Source: Planococcus citri (lineage: Eukaryota > Arthropoda > Insecta > Hemiptera > Pseudococcidae). Taken from it: DNA of 64,000 bases. Positions 32,696 through 46,681 of this stretch are shown here, one piece after another. A program made the translations under genes and the position numbers. Within the stretch, counting starts at the first letter, position 1; the number at the start of each line of letters is the position of its first letter. Where the stretch lies: contig NC_088677.1 of NCBI RefSeq assembly GCF_950023065.1, positions 60,847,469 through 60,911,468 of the forward strand, written 5' to 3'. The notes beneath the pieces are model-generated. The model saw only the letters and a list, made by a program, of their open reading frames with translations, ran no database searches and had not been told where the DNA came from.

Positions 32696-35169
32696 TGACT
32701 AATAAGAATTAAATTTCAAAACTGTCGAAACAGGGTATCAGCAGATAGGTATAGTGAAAGTATAGTGAAAAAGTGGTGAATTTAGTCAAAAAGGTAGTGA
32801 AAAAATGATAAAAATCAATAATGCGTTCATTTGTATTTTTTAAAAAATGTTGATTGAAATTAAAAAAATAGATACTTTATACTTATGTACAAATTTTCTT
32901 CCAATTTCAATTTTTTTGAAAATTTTCCTGTGAAAAATTTGACTTTGTTAATTTTATGTGTGGGGAGGGGGGTCGAATTGAGAGCTTTCTGTAAATTTGG
33001 TTGGAAAAAGGTATCTAGTGAAAAAAGCAGTGATTTTTTTCAAAAAAAATTTCGTTAGATACCATGATCAACTTCTGTAATTTTCAAAAATGGGGGTGGG
33101 GGCAATTTGACAAAATGTTATGACACTTTCTGCAGCTTTGACAAATCATCATTCAATTTTGAGAATTTTTCGATCAATTCTTGGTATTTTTCAATTGGTA
33201 ATCTAAGCAGTCAGTGCAAAATTTTACCGAAATCAATGAGACATTCTCTCTAATTTTGATCATTTTCTGATGGTCAATCAATTTTTGATATTTTTGAGTG
33301 ATTTTCTCAATCAATTTTACAATTTTTATGATACTTGTACTTTATTTGTGCAGACTATTTATTTCTGGCTCTTTATTAAAAGTCGAGATCGTCAGAATTT
33401 TTACGTTTTCGACCATTATTATTTTCATATTCATTATATCTGTTGATTAATCAATAATTTTGTAACTACGTAACTAATCCACCTTAATTACTTTCCGATC
33501 AGCGCGCAGCGATGTAAGGGAAGTATTGTAATCGACCGGTTTTTCGATTTCGAGTTTTTTACGGAATTACACGTTTTAAGGTCCAAAAAGACTTTTGAGA
33601 CTATTTTGAGCGTGATGTTCCGTGTGTGTGTGTGTATGTGCATATGTATGTGCACAAAAGTTTGTGAACACGATTGCAGATGCCCTAATTGAGATATTAT
33701 GTTGAAACTTGCACCTGATAACATGTCCCATTGAAGGATGTCATAATAAGCTTTTCAGCTTCGTATGTAAAATCAGAAAAAAATTACGAGCATTTTGACG
33801 CGAAAACTCATGGCGTTCCCTATTCAATGGTACGTCAGTGACGTCACAGAAAACCAGTTGTTATCCTTAGCGTAGTGAACGCGAAGGCGCGCTCCAGATG
33901 TTACCTTTTTCATGTATACAACGAATAAGTGTGCATAAACGGCTAGTTTTTTTATGTTTCAGGTGAGTACAAATTTCATTTCAAACGTGATAGAATACGA
34001 ACTCGCGTATGAGAATAAGTGAGTAATTTCATAATAATATGTAATGCTTATGAGAAATGTAACCTAAGTCACTTCTGCAAATGTGACCTTTTATTTTCAA
34101 TGGAAAGTCGAGGAAAAGAAATGTCTAAAATTACGAAATTTTGAAATTAGCTGAAATAAATTGTCCATCAGGTTTGAATTGTGAGGTGATCGGATTTTCC
34201 GAAAACGAATTTAAATTTTTGAAATCACCAACGATTTTGATTGTTGATGAATTTTTTTTAAAAATCGTCATTTTTTCGATACCCCAATTCGGTTGAAAAT
34301 TGTTTCGAATGATTTTGAGTGGTGTAGTTCTAGAGCACCCTATAGCAGATTTATGAAAATTTGCCAATTGAGTATAAGTAGTTGAAATGAAATTTACAGT
34401 ACTCAATTTATACATAGTAGACTGAGTTGATTGGAGGTGATGGTTTCAGGCTGTTCTGGAGCCTTTGAGTATGTTTTGGAAATTTCAGATTTTCTAAAAA
34501 ATGGTCTGAAAATCGTCCAAATCAACTTCAGCGTCATTTTTTTTCAAAATGCAGGGTATCCATAATCCAACAGGTAATGAAAGTAGTGAATTTACTCAAA
34601 AACGTAGTGAAAAAATTTGATTCCTGATACGAACCACTTGATAGAGGTTGCGTGATTTTTTTTGACAATTCCTTCGTTATTTTGAATGAAATGAATTTTG
34701 AAATCGTTTGTACTTTCGTGGAGATGGAGAAAAATATCCTCAAATTCTCTATCTAGAAATTTTAAAAGTTTGCTGCATGGGTAGTTGGGTACACCTTGAA
34801 GTCGTACGAATTTGGCTATTTGGATTTCAGTACACAGTAGACAGACACCCTGGTGCTAAAAATATTTTCATTTCATGCCAATGTTCGTACCAGTTTTGAT
34901 TTTACTCGAAAATGTTGAAGATTGAGCTGAAATTATTGTGGATTTTTGAGCCTCTCACTCATAGTCACGTATTTCTCGACTTACTGGTGTACGCAAATTT
35001 CATGATAATGTTATGTATTTGAATAGACAGGTTATGTAATGTAATGTAATGTGAAAAAAAATCGAACGTTGGACATTTTTGTTCGTTTGTTCCAACATCT
35101 CCAACATGTTTCACAATTCCTTGTTTTCTACGAATCGTGTTGGTGCCTTTAGTATTTTTTATCGTCGAT
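32696..35169. other. no gene seen; repeat-derived sequence
   Basis: Starts with a TATAGTGAAA..GTGGTGAATTTAGTCAAAAAGGTAGTGAAAAAAT-like stretch (about 32745-32800) that recurs at 34555-34620, so this is probably old repeat material. A short (TG)n run lies at 33620-33650. A CRE-like TGACGTCA lies at about 33839. No coding region is supported. Confidence 0.4.
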
Positions 35170-35520
35170 TAGAGCGATAAGATAAGAAGACGTTTCAAAC
35201 GACTGTTTGGCTTTTTCGGTCGCAATGTGTTGCAATTCATGTCATGTCTCGGTAGTTTGTGAGGAAGTGATCGTGTCGAGAAGTGCACGTTGTCTCTCAA
35301 TCGGGATCGGTTTCTCTGGTACTTTTTCGTGAAAATTCTCATTTTTTTTTCGATTATGTATCGTCGCGATTTGGTCAAGTTATTTTCGCGATTCTTTGGC
35401 TTAAAATTTTTCGTGATTTCTAGAGCAGTTCGATATAAATTTCGCGTTGAATTACGGCTACCTACGTAGTACGTACGTTCGGTGACGGTGAGGCGGTGAT
35501 GACTTTTGCCGTGATGGTGA
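35170..35520 (+). promoter_or_regulatory. possible promoter and first exon
   Basis: A CG-richer island (many TCG/CGA words) in otherwise AT-rich DNA. It ends at ATGACTTTTGCCGTGATG|GTGAGT, a good splice donor at about 35517. This could be the first exon of a forward gene with its coding exons farther right or outside the window. No further exon was identified. Confidence 0.25.
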
Positions 35521-35603
35521 GTCTTTTTTTCGGAATTTAATTGAATTAATGTGGGATTATTATGTGTATTTAATAGTATGTGTTTGATGAAGTGGTAATA
35601 TTA

Positions 35604-35783
35604 GGGTGCTCAAAGAGGGGGTATAATCATTGTCCGACATTTTGGTTATTTCTAGGTGAAGTGAGGTAAACAATCACGGGTAAGGTAGTGAAGGGGAGGG
35701 TAAACTCAGTGTAGCAGTCCGTTGAAAACTGTTATCACCGTAACCAAAATTGTGGACAATGATCTTACCCCCTTTGAGCACCC
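35604..35783. mobile_element. mariner-type MITE, 180 bp
   Basis: Inverted ends of about 45 bases: GGGTGCTCAAAGAGGGGGTA..ATCATTGTCC..TTTTGGTTA and the matching right arm ending CCCCCTTTGAGCACCC. Flanked by TA on both sides (35602-35603, 35784-35785), as in Tc1/mariner insertions. No coding capacity. Confidence 0.85.
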
Positions 35784-36264
35784 TAGTAATATGAATATAA
35801 GCAAATGCATTTACGTTATACGTGTTTGTGAGATGACGTATTCAGTTCAGTTTTTGGTTATTTATTTTGCGATGAATTTTAATGTTCATTGTATATGTGT
35901 ACGTAAGTACAACTGATCTTTGGCTGCTAGCTTTGTCATTCCATGCTTGTTTACGTTCAGGTTTAATCTTGGCTCCGGTCTGCCTTTTTTATATTGGCTT
36001 TTTTGACTTTTGTAGACACCCTGTCTTTGGTGTTGTACGGTTGGCTACCGTCTTACCATCCCGGTACATATAATTATGTGAAAATAATTCATTCAGGATG
36101 TGAATTCCTCAATGGTATGCCGGTCCCACCCCTCCTAAAATTCAACAATTAGTTGACACTGACTTGATTTTTGAAAACTTTCAATTTTGAAGATAGATTG
36201 CGCCCCTACGAAGCATTTTTTTAGAATACTCGGCATGCTGTTACGCAGTTGTGAAAAAACGGTA

Positions 36265-37184
36265 AGGTAAAGTGGGGTAATTCCGATATGGGGTAATTCC
36301 GATAGCAAGCCCTAGCTAAGTTGCAAAACACATTTTGGCACATATGATGAAGAAAGTAGGTAGTTTTAGTGCTAACCTACACCCATTAATGATCAGATGG
36401 TTCATCTGCTCTGTTTTGCCAAGTCTGTGCAGTGTTCAAAATCTGAATGCCCAAATCCTTTGCCGCAAAAAACAGTGCACTTTTGAAACTCGTTTTTATC
36501 ATTCAAAACTTGTTGAAAAATTCTGTTTAGAAGCTGATATTTGATGAATACGTGTTAAAGTGTCAGTACCTCTTTTGATTTTGCTTTTATAATTATTTGT
36601 TTGGTGGCATTGAATTATGAAACATGTCGATCATTTTTCATGCTGCGGGGTATGTAATTCCAATAGCCCCAGCAAAATTGCCCTGCAATGTTTTTTTCGC
36701 TGTTTTGATGTATTATAGTTTTAGGGGGTCGAAATTATCAAAGAAAATCCTCAAAACGGGGCATTTTTCTCTAGTTGGTCTAGTTTTCAAAAATTATGCC
36801 TCAAAAATGCATATTTGTAAAAAAATTTAATTTTTGTTCTAATGATTCAATTTACATGAAATGAAAACCTAAATATGCAATAAATGGTATATTTCAACAT
36901 TACTGGCTCGGAATTACCCTGGGAGAATTCCTTTCCTTATAAAACTCATTATCGGAATTACCCCATTTTTAGGGTAATTCTGATAACACAACCTTCCAAA
37001 ATGTTTTTTCAATTATATGTATGAAGCCTTCACACAAAACACTCTTCAATATAGTCAATGTGTAGCCGAAGGACACAGGAATAAAGTTGTTACATCATTT
37101 TTGCCCCAAAATGTACAGGAAATCCAAAAAATGAGAAATTGCTAAAATTTTGAATTTTGCCATCGGAATTACCCCACTTTACCT
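36265..37184. mobile_element. 920-bp non-autonomous DNA transposon
   Basis: Perfect inverted ends AGGTAAAGTGGGGTAATTCC(GAT) / ATCGGAATTACCCCACTTTACCT, flanked by TA (36263-36264 and 37185-37186). The word GGGTAATTCCGAT or its complement recurs inside near 36290, 36905, 36955 and 36973, as subterminal repeats do. No transposase frame. Confidence 0.85.
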
Positions 37185-37186
37185 TA

Positions 37187-40100
37187 CATGAACCTCCAAT
37201 GCTTCGCCTAATATTACGTATACCTATTTCATCATTCAATCTCGACGTACATGATCAGAACTCTTTATTTCTTATTCAATAACGCGTTGTCTATCGCTGA
37301 AGCAATATTGTCGATTCCTCTCATCGAGCATACTGGCGAAAAAATTCACCATAAATGAGCATCGTGTAATTTTTTCCCGATGATTTGCGATTATTTTGAA
37401 GATGTTGTGACGGGGTAAAACAGAACGTGACAAAATATAAAAAATATGCAGAAGCCGAAGGGTAATGTTCGACTCGACGTTTTCACAAAGAAATTTAGGT
37501 TCATAATGCTTTATCGTGGAGTTGCTCAATTTCACCCGTAAATGGGTGTAATATTTGACTCTAGCATCTTCTATGTATTTTTAGTTTCATTAAACGAAAA
37601 TCGTCGACAACGATCAACGTACCTACGGAGATGGATCTGAATTTTTATTCAGGTGAATAATATCTCATCAGAACGCACCTCCTCATTGTACGATGATTTT
37701 ACTATTACTTATCGCATTTAATACCTGAATCTTTAACCTCCACCAGCACTGGATATTTTTTTGATTTTGTGTTCTGCTGTATATACGTAAATTCTTTTAT
37801 TTCAGGTTTTCAATAAACTTATCATTTATCGGTGTTTTCGCGGTTCTTCGTGTCGCGATACGCGTAATCATCAGTTCGTCGTCGATTTTATTTAATTGAT
37901 TTTTACTTTACGAAGTTTGTCGTGGTTATTTCGGTGCAAATAATGTGTTTCGATCCACCCCCCCCCCCCAGTTGAATCGTTCAAAGCTTCAAAGCTTGTC
38001 GTGGTCATGGTAGTAGTACCGATGATGTGTTTTCGATGCGTTGTCGTTGTGTTCCTAACCCCCTCCCCCCCATCAGTAAAATCGTGAATCGCGATCAATT
38101 TCGGTTTCCGAGTTTCGTAATCGATCTACCGAATGTTTGTAAACCTTGGACCTACAACAGTTCCAACGATCCTGTTCCAGTGGGTAAGTTTTTACGAACT
38201 TCACTTGTTAGTTGATATTACGATTTCTTGTTATCAAAAATGAGAGTGCTGGTGGAGGAATGGCAATCGTACCGTACCCAAATTGTGTCATCAGACGAAA
38301 TGGTCGAAGCACCGGATATTATTTTGAAGATTAATTTTGTGGCGGTTGACTTTCAAAGTGGAGTCATTTTCAAATGATACTCGAATAGAATTTTGTAATC
38401 GTTTTGTCGGAAGTGTTGTTTAGAGTAAAATGCAAGATACAGAATAGAATATTACGTACTCTAACGATTTATGGTGTTTTTTTTGTGAAAGATAGCATAA
38501 AAATTAAGCGATAGGATTGAAACTTGTCTATTTTGGGTAATAAATAACTACCGCGACTGTTTTTTACGAGAAAAAAAAAAAAGAAAAATATCGTTAGTAT
38601 CGTGTCTTTCGGTTTATTTGTTGAATTAGTAAAGTCTACCTGACGTCATCGCCGTTTTCGCAGTGTTACCCGACGCGTGACCGGTCTTTCGTTTCTTTTT
38701 ATACCGTTGTTTCCTAACCTGTTATTTTCAATATTGTTGATTAGGAAATTTTTGATAAAATTTTTATTCAAAATGTGTTATTGGTAATTTAAATGATTAA
38801 ATTTTTGAAAGGTTTTGTATTCTTGATGTAACTCAATGAAATTGGTTCGGTAAGCTCGCAATTTCGCGTTGAATTGTAGTTCGTTTGAATTCGCGAATGC
38901 ATGTATTGTACATTCACTGAAGCCGGTTCTTTACTTGAACGTATTGATATCACATGTTTTCAGGTAAAGATAGTTTTACGAGTATCATAGTAAAATAAAT
39001 ATCATAATTTTCTTTTGAGTACATATGTATAATGAAAAGAAATTACGCATTATCATGACGTTTGCTTCGAAAAATACCCATACTAGTATGGCCATAATCT
39101 GATGTAATATGAACGAAATAATCGAATATTGTGTAGAAGATATGTGATGTGTACAATGTACATATTATCGATTAGCAAACTTCCATTTATCCCATATTTA
39201 AGTATGCAGCTCTGTACACAGACCCATTCTTTATGCTGCGTATTATATTGGATTTATTCTTATTTCGATGTTGCTCGATAGCTACTGGTAAATTGAATAA
39301 TAATTAGAAAAATGTTCGTTTCAATGGAAAACGTGAGAAGCTTTCATTTTGCAATTCGCATTGAAGCAATTACTCAAACGCACATTTTTCTGATTGTTAT
39401 TCAATTTTTCAATTTTGACTCGAAATTTTTTCTCATTTTTGCTTATCAACAAAATATATAAAAATCCGTTTTCTTGGACACCCTGTAACAAAATTTAACG
39501 AACAAATGTTCCATTCCCGGAAGAGAATAAAGTGTACCTCGAGGAAACTTCTGTTCGATGTTTATTTAATATGCTGAATTGCTGAGGGTATGGCGATTGA
39601 GTGATTGACTCCTACTAAAGTCAGAATTTTATTAATTCCCCCCGCCCGATTTTTACTTATTATATTCTTAGTATCTCTCCTGTTTTGAGAAAGCACCCTC
39701 TTTCACACGAAAGATCCTTGCAAACGGGACAACATCCCGAGTGTGTTGGAAAAAATGAAGCGAAGCTACGATGGCCTCAGTTGTTGCTTTTTTCCATAAT
39801 CTTGACTAATATAGACGGTGATGCTGGTCGCTGCGATCGTCTTTTTACAAGTTCGGACGATTCAATTTTACGGTATCACCAATTGCTATTTCCGCGGGTT
39901 TCTACATTGTAATGATAAGATACAAGTTATAATATTATTAAACAATAAGAACGTACTTCCTTAACGAAGTGACATTTAAGTAGCAACTTATCAAAGATGT
40001 CCTCCAACTTCATGCAATAGAATGTACAATGTAAACGTAGGTGCAGTCCTCGAAATTTGAATAAAATGAGTTATCTGTAGAAAATATGTTAAGAGTTACT

Positions 40101-43100
40101 TTGGAAAAAATAATGATGGCGAATGCCATCGTTGGAAGGTTTTCTGACAACTTTTTCGTTGGCCTCGACGAATAAACAATTTGAAGCTAAAAATGATGAA
40201 ATTTTTAAGCCAAGTGTAAATTTTTGTTGTGATTACCTCAGAGTCGGAATTTTTTCAATTTTTTGCCCGATTTTAATTTTTTCTCGAGGTACGATATGTT
40301 TTTGACATGATAAATATTACTTCTAAAATACTCAAACAGTTTTACAAGAAATCTCAAATGTATTTTTTTCAAACTTTGAATCCTATTCTAAAGGATAACC
40401 TTAATTAAATTTATTACAAGAGCAGGGAAACTTACTATAATATAATTTTTACAATATTATGCTTCCGTTTAGTAATTAAAAAAACCAAGAAAATACAAAG
40501 TAAACAAAACAGCATCGCACCCCTAATGACGTTCGGTAATGTAATTAATAAATTAATAATTTTGCTGCGGAAATCTTGTCGTCGTCAGTCCTCATCGGCG
40601 CTCTGGTCGATGTCACAAGGGACCCTCCCTCCCTTCGGTCAGCCTATTGCCATTTTACGATTTCTTGCGTGCATTTGCTTAGTGGTAGATGATCGAGTAG
40701 TGAGTGAAACTTCAGATTTTGGTACCACCGGGTACCACTGAAAAAGAATATGAAGGCGTTGTCTATCTTCAAATTTAAAGGGGCTAATTGCGTTCTTCGA
40801 AACCGATTGTTAAAATCGACTTTTGACCTTGGGAGTGGGTAGAACATCGAAAACTTGACAAAATCACATATTATATGACTTTTTGCCTAATACATATATA
40901 AATTGAAGAGTCTGTGAATGAATTTTAATTTCAGAAAATAGCCGTAAAAAAATAATTGCGGAAATGTATAGTAGGTACCTCTAAAAATGAACAAATTTTG
41001 TGTTAATTCATCAATTTTTTTCAACTCTGAAATTTTTGAAGTATTTGGAAGTTTAAAATTGATGATTTAGTGATAATTTTCATAAACCAACTTTCAAACT
41101 CTCAAATCTTTTTAAATTTCACAGCTGAAAAAAAAATTGATCGTAGTACCTACATTTGGTTGATTTTTAAACGTATTGTAATTATTTTTTTATTGTTATT
41201 TTTTGGAATTTAAAATTTCATTCGCCCTTCAATTTGCTAATTGAAAATAAAGTCGTAATACCTATGCGATTTTGTTTAATTTTCGATGTTTTAAAGATAG
41301 GCAACAGCTTCACATGACGTTTTTTTCAAATTGGTGCCCGGTTGTATCCAAATCTGAAGTTTCTCTGATCACTCACTGGATATTTTCCAACGAAACCTGA
41401 TAATTCGATGAACTAGCCTCATGTAAGACTGTTTTTTGACCGTTTGAAACAAGTATTGGTCTACTTTTGGGGTGCAGAACCACCGATGTTCGTCTTGAAT
41501 TGAATATTCGACTTGAATCGTCACTCAAAGATATCGAGGTGGTCTTTCAATTTTGTTATTACCTAAGGTTATATTGAAAAAATACAAAAAAATCAAAATT
41601 ATGTACCAAGTATTCTGAATTTTTACGCGAGTAAAACATTTCTTTTATTACGTATGTACATGTAGGTCCAAGTTGTATGTACTTACATTTCGAAACCATT
41701 TACGAATGGTTGACTCAGTCGCTGTAGCTTTACCTTTATGCAGATATTCCGCCGTCCTCAAAGTCGAATTCGAATGCCGGCTCATGAACCCATGATACAT
41801 CTTCTTGCGGGTCCCTTTTCCAAATCGAATGTGTGTGCACTAATTTTCCATGGCCTTCTTGAAGTAATTGATTGGCTGACTATGAGTAGAGTAACGAACG
41901 AATCTATGGTGACTGCTTCACCCGTTCTACTAACTTTTGTTCGTTTAAGTGCCCTCTGCCTTGTGAATAAATATTTTATGAATTATGAAGTAGCTTATAG
42001 TGGTTTTTATTACTACTTGTATATTCCACAAAAATCATACCCAACATTGGTGTAGGTAGACTAGGTTTTACGCTTCCTTCTGGCCGGAGGCTAGTAGCCC
42101 CTTAGATAAGATTGTCATCCTAGGAATTTCGAATTCCTTACTAGCAGCATTGGGCGTCATTTCTTCATTGTTTACTAGTTCAACTGCTTTCCACTTTTTA
42201 CTGGGGGAATAAAGTAGTTTTTTTTCCTTTTCGCCTTCAAAATGGACAAAATATGTAATTTAATTCGTCATTTATGGCAAATTTCACTAACTAGTCCTAG
42301 TGGGCTAGTGAGAAACATTTTTTGTACTTGATAATTGACACACTCACAAATTAGTTTTTCATGATTTTTATGTACTAGTTTGAATACATGGTAATTAATT
42401 ATATTAAACGTATAGGGAACGTTCCTTTCATAAGCATTGTTACAAGCGTAAGTACAGGTACGTACTATACGTAGTTGGTTTTATCTTTAGCTTTGTGTCG
42501 AATTTTGTCATTTTGGGAACCCCTAACACACTTTTATCACGTAGAAATTCTCATTTCTGAAAAATTACTCGTACGCAGTAAATACCTTGAACAAAATATA
42601 AATAAACCACGATGGATATAAGATTGTCGATCGATCACGACGATCACATGTAGGATAAGCACATTAGTTTGTGACAATTTCAACTTGAATCGTAATTACA
42701 AAGGTAAATTTCACAATCTGGATTGGATTTACAATTTTTCTCTGAAAAGTTGGTTCATCCTCGAAGGAGAATTTTCTCTCTTGAAGGCGAAAAAAAGAAA
42801 AAACCGTTACTGAAAAATATATATTTTATTCAATAACTAAAAGCGGCAATGTATACGTAAAAATTTGACCTCCGTTTTGCGTATGTATAGGTAAGGTACC
42901 TCTCTATATGCGAGTGTGAGGGGCTTTTGTGTGTGTTTGGTGCGAATCGAGTGAATTTCTAATGCGGTCGTGTATCGACTATAAATCTGCTACGCGGACT
43001 CGACGACGTCCATCCCACGCCCCGTCATCGCGTATCTCTTGCTTTCTCGGCTCATATGTGAGTGTGCCTTTGCGGAGAAGGTAAGAAGACGATGCTCTGA

Positions 43101-43892
43101 AATGTGCTTTATTTTACATTTCTAGCCTGCGGCTGGTTTTATTCTTTTTCTCGATTCGTCTTTGTTTTGTCGACGCGTGATAATTTCCCAACGTCTTGGA
43201 GAGAAAACGTCTAAATCTTTGGGTTATTTTGCGAAGACGACAACCCACAACGATGTCGTGGAGAAAGAGGATCCACTAAGCTTTTTCTTTGCTTTTGTAC
43301 TCGTATTTTTCTCTTCACTTCCAACGACGATAAATGTGTGAAGGAGGTAAAGCCCTTTTCTGTACTTTTGACAGTTTTATGGCGCGACTTCGTTCACCGT
43401 ATCCTACAGCCTTCTTCATATGCCTCGGTATCGCTGCGTAGTCTGCTGTCCATTTTTTCTGGTATTGATATATTTTTTGCCGGATGTGCAGCAGCAGCAT
43501 CATCGTCGGTATCTGTTTTCAGTACATATTATGTACTACATACGTATATGTATTACTCAACATCATCTGTTACTCGTTTATCTAATACATATTGTGATGA
43601 TAATTCGGACGAGAAGGGATTTCGTTTGTTGATGGAGCGAGTTTAGCTTAAATCAAGTGTCTGAAATCATATTATATGTATACTGAGATTAAACTCTGTA
43701 CATGTGCTTCTTGGAGTTGAACGTTGAGTCGACGTGTAAAAATGTGAAATTAGACAACTCCGAGAAAAAAATCGTTTACGAACGATTTGTTTCAATTCGT
43801 ATGGTTAAAAGCGTTTCAAAAATTCTGGTTGCATCGAATCAGTATTTCATAGTCTTGAAAAAGTACCTACTGGTATTCGAATGAAATTATAT
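37187..43892. other. gene desert or long intron
   Basis: No coding region is supported. Notable points: a diverged direct duplication at 37913-38095, an open stretch ending in a good donor (GTGG|GTAAGT, near 38180), a CG-richer block at 42960-43090 with CTATAAAT at about 42979 and a donor GAAG|GTAAGA near 43081, and a run of short microsatellite-like ATTA sequence. These could be non-coding first exons or enhancers, but none can be tied to a gene. Confidence 0.35.
37913..38095. repeat. diverged direct duplication with poly-C tract
   Basis: Two units (about 37913-37985 and 37996-38095) share TTGTCGTGGT, ATGTGTTT(T)CGAT, a C-rich tract and a CAGT(T/A)(G/A)AATCGT end. Confidence 0.5.
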
Positions 43893-44003
43893 CGCCAAGA
43901 TTTTTGAAATTTTGAAGGATTTATGGTTACAACCCGGGGTCATGATTTTTGGCGAAAATGCTCAATTATGATTGAAACTCGTGGAAAATTTCCAAACAAT
44001 TGT
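43893..44003. repeat. dispersed inverted repeat, left copy
   Basis: Matches the reverse complement of 45853-45965. Shared blocks: GATTTTTGAAATTTTGAAGGATTT, TTTTTGGCGAAAATGCTC and CGTGGAAAATTTCCAAACAATT (each with slight differences). Diverged copies of one unknown repeat, about 1.9 kb apart. Confidence 0.65.
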
Positions 44004-45294
44004 ACATATTGTAAGCTCTTAGCTCATAAAATGGCCAAACAAAAAAAATATTAAAGTCTGTAACATCCAGCAGCTCGGGGTTTAGTAACTCGATAGGCAT
44101 AAAAAATGCAACACTGAGACGACCAAGAAGACATTTTTTACGACATCGCTGGCCAGTTCTAAAGAAAATTAATTCGTTGCAGGGGCGGACACGACGATGA
44201 CGTATGAATTACATGAACTGATGAAAAGGACGCTGAAAGGGATGGGGAAAAAACTTGACTCGTAAATTTGACATGCGAAACCGAATAAAAGTTCATTCTG
44301 TTGCGACGACTCGTCAATAATGGATCATCACCCGGAAATGGCGCAGTCTCCGCCAATGCCACATTTTCTTCGACATACGCTGGCAACACATACTCACGCA
44401 CATATCTTGGATTTCGTTAAAGTGCTTCTAAACTTTCATTCCAACTTTTGATAGCTTTTTGAAATATTTACTTTCAACTTGCGGTGACGACGGAAATTTC
44501 TCGCCCTCGGAGATGAACTGCTCAAAATTCTTGAAAAACTTTACTCACGTAAAACTGTTTTCTATACAGTTCAATTTTGTACTACGTCGCAAGAAAGAAA
44601 GAAAAAAAACTAAGAAAAAGGATATTAGAGAAACCTATAGGGTGTTTAATGAATAATAGAATTAATTAATTTAATTTATAATTTAAGTATAACCACTAAA
44701 GTTTTATTATGGCCATTAAAAATTTCAATTATTGACGGTTTTATTGTCCAGCGATTGTCCGGCCAACATTAATGGCTCCTACGATCCTCCTATTTCCGCA
44801 ATTACAGTTGATTTTTTTTACATTCTTAGGCTGTTATTTATTGCTATGTTTTGTGATGATCTGTGACGCGTGCGACATCATTGAACGAACCCATATTGTG
44901 CAATGTGTATGTGTGTATGCTGATGAATTGATACGGCGGTGTTTTCGAGCTCCATTATCGTCGTGTACTGTAAACGATCGGCAAACTGGGTGAAATTCAA
45001 TATAGTCTCTCGGTCACCCTTCTTATGAGCATTTTGCGGAGGATTTTTTCATTACTGTTTGAATTAGGGATGGACTAATATTGCGTACGTTAGGGATAAA
45101 CTTGAGACGATCCTAAATGCATTCTTCCATCTTCACTAGTTTTGAATTTAAAGTCTGTTGGAATTGAGAAACAGAAGATGAAATGAACTTTTTAAAGGGA
45201 TATTTTTGTTTGAAAATATGAACGTTATTGAATCTGCATGTGTACAATTTTATTGATGAATAATTCGCACGAATTCGAAAAAATTGAACCATCA
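44004..45294. other. no gene seen
   Basis: Between the two halves of a dispersed inverted repeat. Short open frames only, none with a recognisable motif. Confidence 0.4.
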
Positions 45295-45475
45295 TCAGTT
45301 TTATTATTAAAAATTTAATTAAAATTTAATTAATTAAATTAGTGAAATAAATTATATTAATAAAAAATATTATTTAAATAATTAAATTTATTAAAAACTA
45401 GAATTAGATACTCTATTATAATAATTTAAATTATAATTAAATTATTAAATAAATTTATTAAAAATATTAAACTTT
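45295..45475. repeat. AT-only low-complexity tract
   Basis: About 180 bases made almost entirely of AATTAAATTTATTA-type words. It could be a matrix-attachment-like or easily unwound region, but it may be plain low complexity. Confidence 0.7.
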
Positions 45476-45852
45476 GGCAGTAATAAATTTTCAAGGGGAA
45501 TTTAGGAAACTAATATCGTCACATCTTACTCGAGCGAATGGTTGACTTTTCAACTATACGTTCAAGAGAATTAGGAAAATCATGTAAATAATATGAAAAA
45601 TGCGTAAAGTAGACAACTTTTCTCGACGGTGGTGTCTACTAAATTGAAAAAATGAAAAAGAACGAGCTTCCGATAACTATTGAATGATCGAATTTCCGGT
45701 TTTGGATGACTTTTCATCAAAATTATGTATAGGATTGAAATGGAGTTTATGATCAATTAATTTTCATCAACTTTCAAGTAATTTCTAAGATGACTTCACG
45801 TTTTTCATTGCGCTTCACGTAATTTTTACACGATTTCACCTCACGCGATACT

Positions 45853-45965
45853 ATTTTACCAATTGTTTGGAAATTTTCCACGATTTCCAAAATCAAAATC
45901 GAGCATTTTCGCCGAAAATCATGTCCGTGTTGTAATAAAAAATCCTTCAAAATTTCAAAAATCAT
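45853..45965. repeat. dispersed inverted repeat, right copy
   Basis: Inverted partner of 43893-44003. It abuts the tandem repeat block that begins at about 45950. Confidence 0.65.
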
Positions 45966-46450
45966 GGCACGGATTTCAATTTTAGAATCAACAAAACAAA
46001 TTTTCGTGTAAGCAGTTAAATTTATTGCAAAATATCAACCCATTTTATAGGTCACACGACTATTTTCAAAATTTCAACAGAAACACCAATTCTTACAAAA
46101 TGCTGAAAAAATATTATCGTTGAAATATTCGAACTTTTCAAGAAATTTGAACCCATTTCGATAAGTCGCATGATACAATTTCAAAAAATTACGAAAATCA
46201 TGGCACTGGTTTCAGTTTTGGACTCAAAACGGCTCAAAATAACCCAAACGTTTTTCAAAATTCCAAACATCGTGATTCAATTTTGAGCTCAACGGTTTTT
46301 TTTTCAAAAGCCCCAAAAAAATTATCGTTGAGGTATTTGAAATTTCATACTATGTACATATTTTGATAGGCCGCGGCCTTTGTATGACATCTTTCTCAAA
46401 AACCTCGAAAATCATAACTCAGCTTTAAATTCATAATACTCAATTTACGA
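45950..46450. repeat. degenerate tandem repeat block
   Basis: Two to three diverged units of about 200 bases. Recurring order: AAAATCATGGCAC.GG TTTCA.TTTT.GACTCAA (about 45959 and 46197; degenerate at 46267 and 46415), then TTATCGTTGA.RTATT.GAA and TTTCGATAGGTCGC-like segments (about 46115 and 46322). Confidence 0.5.
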
Positions 46451-46681
46451 TACATGTGCCGGGGAAAAAATCCCCCAAAGAAATGGCAAATGGTAATTTT
46501 CATAATACATATATAAAACATTTACAATTACAGCAGAGAATGGTTGACAAAACTTACCAAATTATGAATTCTCCGAATCTTCAATTCCACAGTTAAGAAA
46601 TCCAAATGGAATTTAGCACCATCTGTGCTCGATGTAATTATACGAAATCTGAAAAAAAAAAAAAAAAATGACAGATCATTA

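Noticed and set aside
43338..43646. Overlapping forward frames near 43.3-43.6 kb
   Set aside because: Low-complexity Ser/Ala and His/Tyr runs; no motif and no convincing splice sites.
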